Translations under genes and position numbers: made by a program
In this document: piece by piece, positions 59,790 to 64,000 of the stretch
How positions within the stretch are numbered: position 1 is the first letter of the stretch
Layout of the letters: each line of letters begins with the position of its first letter
NCBI RefSeq assembly: GCF_030052815.1
Contig: NC_079496.1
Coordinates: 70,793,652-70,857,651 of the forward strand
Direction: 5' to 3'
Origin: Hevea brasiliensis
Lineage: Eukaryota > Streptophyta > Magnoliopsida > Malpighiales > Euphorbiaceae
Length of the DNA: 64,000 bases
Notes under the pieces: generated by a model
The model's input: the letters and a program-made list of their open reading frames with translations, nothing else
Databases searched by the model: none
Told to the model about the DNA's origin: nothing

Positions 59790-61075
59790 TTACTAATTGA
59801 GAAAGTACCAGCAATAATGTCAAAAGTCTCAGCCTCTTCTCTCTGTCGTATAGCGTATACTGCAGCTGGAGCATCACCCTGTTCTGGCTGATTCATAGTA
59901 CTCTGACTTCTAGGTGTACTACCCCTACCTCTACCTTTGCCTCTACTAACTGATGGTGAACTCTTTGGGGTAGAAACTTGGGTTGATCCCTTTGGTGTAG
60001 TAAATGATCCAGAACGACCTGGATTTACACAATCCCTAGCAAAATGGCCAGTCTCTCCACAGTTAAAACATGCTCCTACGACTCTATAACATACCCCACT
60101 ATGTAGTTTACCACAAGTTTCACAAAGTCGATCTGGTAGCGCATTCCTGGGTTTCTGTTGAGTTTGCTGATCGGATCGAGGTGGTTTCTGTCTAGAAAAT
60201 CTATCTCTACCGGACTTCTTACTAACTCTATCGTATCCCCCAAAGTTTTCCTCTTTCTAGTAAGACCACTAGAACTCTGTTCTACTGACTTTCCCTCTTT
60301 TTCTGTCTTCTCTGTTTTCTTTTTCTCAGAAGCGGCTTCAGATTCAATTCTTTCTAATTCTAGTGCTTGAGAAATAAGTTCAGAGAAGTTGTTATGTTTG
60401 AATCCGACCACTTGTAATCTGGTACTAGGCTTCAAGCCAGTTTCAAACCTCTTACATCTCTCCCTACTGGTAAAAAGTAGACTTACTGCATAATGGCTCA
60501 GGCGGAAAAATTCCCTTTCATATTCAGCCACCGATCTACTCCCCTGTTTCAGACTTAGGAACTCTTGCAGTTTCTGGTCTACATAAGCATCAGGGACATA
60601 TTTTTGTCTGAATTCCCTGAGAAAGTCATTCCATGTTAGCTTGCAGTTCTACGGTGTGGGGAATGGTTTTGCACCAGTCATAAGCATCCCCCTGTAGCAA
60701 AGATACTGAGTATTCAAATCTGAGCTCCTCCGTGCAATGCAGTTTCTTGAATACCCTATCCATCCTCTCTAACCATTGTTCTGCCTCTAGAGGATCTACT
60801 GTCCCCTTGAACTCTGTAGCCCCATATTTCATCAAATTGTCATATTGTCTAGCGGAAGACTGTGGTTGTACCACTGGTGTCTGTATTGGGACTTGAGTAG
60901 GCACATTACCAGCCATTTGTTGGAACATTGCAGCCATCTGCTGAGCGAACTAAGCAGGGAATTGCGGTACTGCGGGGGCTAGTCTTCTTTGAACCATCGA
61001 CATTATGTAGGGTCAGGCATCCCCTTGCACCTCAGCCTCTATAGATTGATCGACTGAACGATCACCCTCTTCCAT
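59790..61075 (-). pseudogene. Gag of element H with the start of protease
   Basis: The start is at 61075 (MEEGDRSVDQS). Early stops near 61017 and 60950 precede the frame 60937-60626, which has FKGTVDPLEAEQWLERMDRVF and SVSLLQGDAYDWCKTIPH. A shift near 60640 leads to 60531-60076 with EYEREFFRLSHYA and a Lys/Glu-rich linker. A further shift near 60240 leads to the zinc knuckle CFNCGETGHFARDC (about 60030-60072) and Ser/Gly/Arg-rich sequence. It closes with EEAETFDIIAGTFSI of protease at about 59800-59850, where homology to autonomous elements stops. It is better preserved than A's gag but not functional as written. Confidence 0.9.
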
Positions 61076-61245
61076 AGTCAATGCGAGGATCTTAGACCTC
61101 CTGAACAATTAATACAAGGAGATTTCCTCCCGTTAGTGCATATTTATAATGTAATGTACTGTATGTATCAAACAATGATATTGAGCAGTTGTATTATAAA
61201 GAAAGAATATTCAAATAACATGTGAAAACAGAATTTAAAAACCTG

Positions 61246-61257
61246 GCTCTGATACCA
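61246..61257 (-). other. Primer binding site of element H
   Basis: TGGTATCAGAGC on the minus strand, 8 nt from the LTR. Confidence 0.9.
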
Positions 61258-61864
61258 CTAAAACATGTCACACCCTACCCCTCTGTAAGGCATAACATGA
61301 TCCCGTAGTATACCTAATGAATTACCAACTTCGTCTACTGATAACCCATTAAATACACTACAAGGGATTTTAAAACTTTTCTTACTTCTTTTTATAGTGG
61401 TAAGCACTATTTACAGGTGTTAAAAACCTTTTTGAATTGAAGTGAAACAGCTAACACATTTGGACTATTAATAATTTCTGCAAAAATTTTGGCAGAGTGC
61501 CATCTGTATTTTGGACAAAACAGTTCTTCAAAAACCTGTAAAAAGCACTTTAATATTTTTCTCAATCTCAAACTCCAACATAATTCAACACAAATATGTT
61601 TTTCAACTCAAATCCACAATAATTTTTCAAAGACTGAGATAAAAGAAATACAGTACAAAATTTTCAAGCCAAAATACTCATAATTTACTTTATAACTTCA
61701 ATGTAAAATTTTAATTTACAACTGCTCAAAACCAAGAACAATATATACATACAGTGAACATACATTACAGTACAAAATACAAAATGTGGTATACTCAATA
61801 TACCCGATGATCTCTCAATGTAGTACTAGCAGCCTAGTCTGCTGCCCTGTCAGTCTGTCTACCT

Positions 61865-61906
61865 GCGACAGCAATGAAAAGCTATCGCTGAGTAAAATTT
61901 ACTCAG
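61865..61906 (-). other. Conserved LTR double hairpin (H 5' LTR copy)
   Basis: GCGACAGC/GCTATCGC (61865-61872 with 61881-61888) followed by the near-palindrome CTGAGTAAA/TTTACTCAG (61888-61906), 640 bp from the LTR end. Confidence 0.7.
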
Positions 61907-62020
61907 TGGTGCACAATAACCATTTGAAATGCGATATATAAATCTTTTATTGACAGTTCACAAATCAAATGATTCACAATTCCATTTCACAATTTACAAA
62001 ATTCATCTAACACAAATTTG

Positions 62021-62349
62021 ATCAAATAACTGAGTAACACAGTTTTGCCAATCAATAACACAATTTGATCAAATAACTGAATAATATCGTTTTGCAAATC
62101 AATAACACAATTCGATCAAATAACTGAATAATACAATGTTGCCAATCAATAACACAATTTGATCAAATAACTGAATAATATCGTTTTGCAAATCAATAAC
62201 ACAATTCGATCAAATAACTGAATAATATCGTTTTGCAAATCAATAACACAATTCGATCAAATAACTGAATAATATCGTTTTGCAAATCAATAACACAATT
62301 CGATCAAATAACTGAATAATACAATGTTGCCAATCAATAACACAATTTA
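62021..62349 (-). repeat. 47-bp minisatellite, seven units, H 5' LTR
   Basis: atcaaataac at 62021, 62068, 62115, 62162, 62209, 62256 and 62303. There are seven units, as in the other LTR, but units 4 and 6 differ slightly in sequence. Confidence 0.92.
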
Positions 62350-62868
62350 GGCTATGACACAGTTTTTTCCACACATGCCGTGTTGTACACCACGACAAGA
62401 CATACTCACCCCAATAATCGAAATCAATGAGGGAGGAAGCTAGCTGAATAATGAGTACTCATCCACACTCACCTCAGACTGGCAAGTCAAAGAGGGAGGA
62501 ACATAATCACACTCACCCCAGACTGATGAGTCAAAGAGGGCGGAATATCGCACTCACCCCATAAATGGAGGAGGAACATAGTAACAGTGTCATGCCAAGT
62601 GTGAATCAAAACAATTTCAAATCACAATATTTCATACAAACCATAAATCACATTTTATCTCAAAATTTCCATTTGCAAAGTTGGCAACACAATAAGTTCC
62701 AAATAATATTCCCAAAAACAAAGCAATAAAAAATTATTCATAACTCATTTCTCCAAATAAATTTGCTAGTAAAAGCAGTGAATATAAAAGTATTGTGCAC
62801 GGACACAATTTAAAACTATAATGTTGAATTAAATTTTTAAGTAGAAAATGAGAAATCAAATTATTGTG

Positions 62869-63110
62869 CACAAACACAATTTAAAACAATAACATATAAA
62901 TAATCGTAATTTATTTCTATTGAAAAATTCAAAAGAAATACTTATTATGCACAAACACAATTTAAAATAATAACATATAAATAATCGTAATTTATTTCAA
63001 TTGAAAAATTCAAAAGAAATACTTATTATGCACAAACACAATTTAAAACAATAACATATAAATAATCATAATTTATTTCAATTGAAAAATTCAAAAGAAA
63101 TACTATTGTG
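62869..63110 (-). repeat. 81-bp minisatellite, three units, H 5' LTR
   Basis: Units start with cacaaaca at 62869, 62950 and 63031, and the final anchor is at 63111. There is one unit more than in the 3' LTR. Confidence 0.88.
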
Positions 63111-64000
63111 CACAAACCTCTGATAACTGTCTCTTGGCACTGACTCAGTGTTTCCTTCCCCTCCCTGAGTCTTTGCTAACTGAGAAACACAATTTGAAGT
63201 GTTTCAGTACTCATTTAAACTGTCTCTAACGATAATGCTTGATAATTAATTCACTGAATTCATTTATTCGCTTAGTCAACCTACTATGTCGACCCTTGGT
63301 ACATTCTAGGTAATTTAGGTTTTAATGTCATTAATATGTCACATTCGATAGTCTTTTAGGGTTGGTACATGTTACCAAATTCATTTTCGTGTATACTGCA
63401 TTTTCTTGCGATTTGCTGGATTCTGGGATACTAGTTTGACCTAGCCAGACGACCTAGTTCCCTCGGTTTTCGGGTTTTGGTCAAAACTACAAACTTGTAG
63501 ATCTATGTCTTATGGAACGCGGGGAAAAATTTCAGGTCATTCTGAGTTATGTAGACCAAGTTATGGTCATTTTACTATTGCTGGTCAAAATGCATAAAAA
63601 TTGGTCACTTTAGGTCATTTTAGGTCATTTTAGGTTCGGCCAGTTTTTGGACCCGAACTTGTGCAAGTTGTTTGACTTGTTTATGGTCATTTCTGGGCTT
63701 TGGTGTCTTCATAAGACTTGTAGATATGGGTCTTAAATATTCATGGTCAAAATTTCAGGTCAATTGGACCTGTTTTGCGTGAGTTATGGGCTAAACACTA
63801 ACTGCTGCCCAAATGGTCAATTTTCAGGTCTCAATTGCACTTAATCCGGATTTGGTCATTTTTCAAGCTACCTTGCAAGCAGAATTTTGGTAAGCTTCCG
63901 TCATGAAAGTTGGCACATTTTGTGCCTAGTTTCACCTCCAATTGGTCTCATACCAATTGGAGCCACACATTTAAAGTTATAGGCCTAAAACTCAAACTGC

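Larger units (their letters stand above)
54585..64000 (-). mobile_element. Element H: gag-only element with giant LTRs, sister of A
   Basis: In minus orientation: 5' LTR from beyond the window to 61266, PBS, gag, non-coding filler, PPT, and 3' LTR 58743-54585. The internal region is about 2.5 kb and shows the same loss of pol, with the same end point in protease, as A. The LTR is longer than A's (4159 bp), mainly through expanded minisatellites. It is inserted in F's 3' LTR 20 bp from the site of G. Confidence 0.92.
61266..64000 (-). repeat. 5' LTR of element H, truncated by window edge
   Basis: 2735 bp visible, matching 54585-57255 apart from one extra 81-bp unit and variant minisatellite units. 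It includes the double hairpin (61865-61906), the 47-bp array (62021-62349) and 81-bp repeats (62869-63110). Confidence 0.93.

Noticed and set aside
1..64000. Host protein-coding gene or novel defence or metabolic system
   Set aside because: Every long frame carries Gypsy gag-pol motifs or is a shadow of one, and the remaining sequence is accounted for as LTR, leader or UTR.

Overview
The window is 64 kb of plant heterochromatin, and I can assign essentially every base to LTR retrotransposons of the Ty3/Gypsy superfamily. I find no host gene, rRNA or tRNA gene, CRISPR array or bacterial feature. A eudicot nuclear genome is likely, judging from Tekay/Del-type chromoviruses with 3-4 kb LTRs, a Tat-type element with two RNase H domains, and AT-rich LTRs. 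The species cannot be named from the sequence alone. I label the elements A to H and order them by who interrupts whom, using LTR ends (TG...CA), 5-bp target-site duplications (TSDs), primer binding sites (PBS) and polypurine tracts (PPT).

Left half. E (minus strand, 21861-31502) is an old Tekay-type chromovirus. Its 3' LTR is interrupted near its very end by D (minus strand, visible part 17323-21860). D's gag is interrupted by an LTR of B (plus strand, 1-2478 and 17269-17322). B's LTR is split by C (minus strand, 2479-17263, TSD gtaat). C is a complete but inactive 14.8-kb Tat-lineage element with gag, protease, RT-RNase H, a second RNase H and integrase. This is four levels of nesting: C in B in D in E.

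Right half. F (plus strand, from 31503) is a second chromovirus inserted in E's 5' LTR. Its gag-pol lies largely in one frame, broken by nonsense codons, one frameshift and a 75-nt GT...AG intron-like insert. F's 3' LTR was hit three times: by A (39993-50179, TSD aaatg), by the solo LTR G (51468-54559, TSD tttta) and by H (54585 to the window end, minus strand). A and H are sister gag-only elements with giant LTRs (3.87 and 4.16 kb) around about 2.5 kb of internal sequence. They lack nearly all of pol and are probably mobilised in trans by chromoviruses like D and E, with which they share the PBS, its spacing and similar Gag.

The main non-routine observations are: a double stem-loop at a fixed distance from the 3' end of the chromovirus LTRs, with changed but still complementary stems; hairpin-forming tandem repeats in the 3' UTR of C; the intron-like insert in F's integrase; minisatellites in the giant LTRs whose copy number differs even between the two LTRs of one element; and a systematic CAG to CGA/CG disagreement between copies that looks like a sequencing or consensus artefact and explains several apparent frameshifts. 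LTRs make up well over half of the window. All coding regions are inactive as written, so no complete functional protein is claimed. All similarity statements are by eye, since no alignment program was run.
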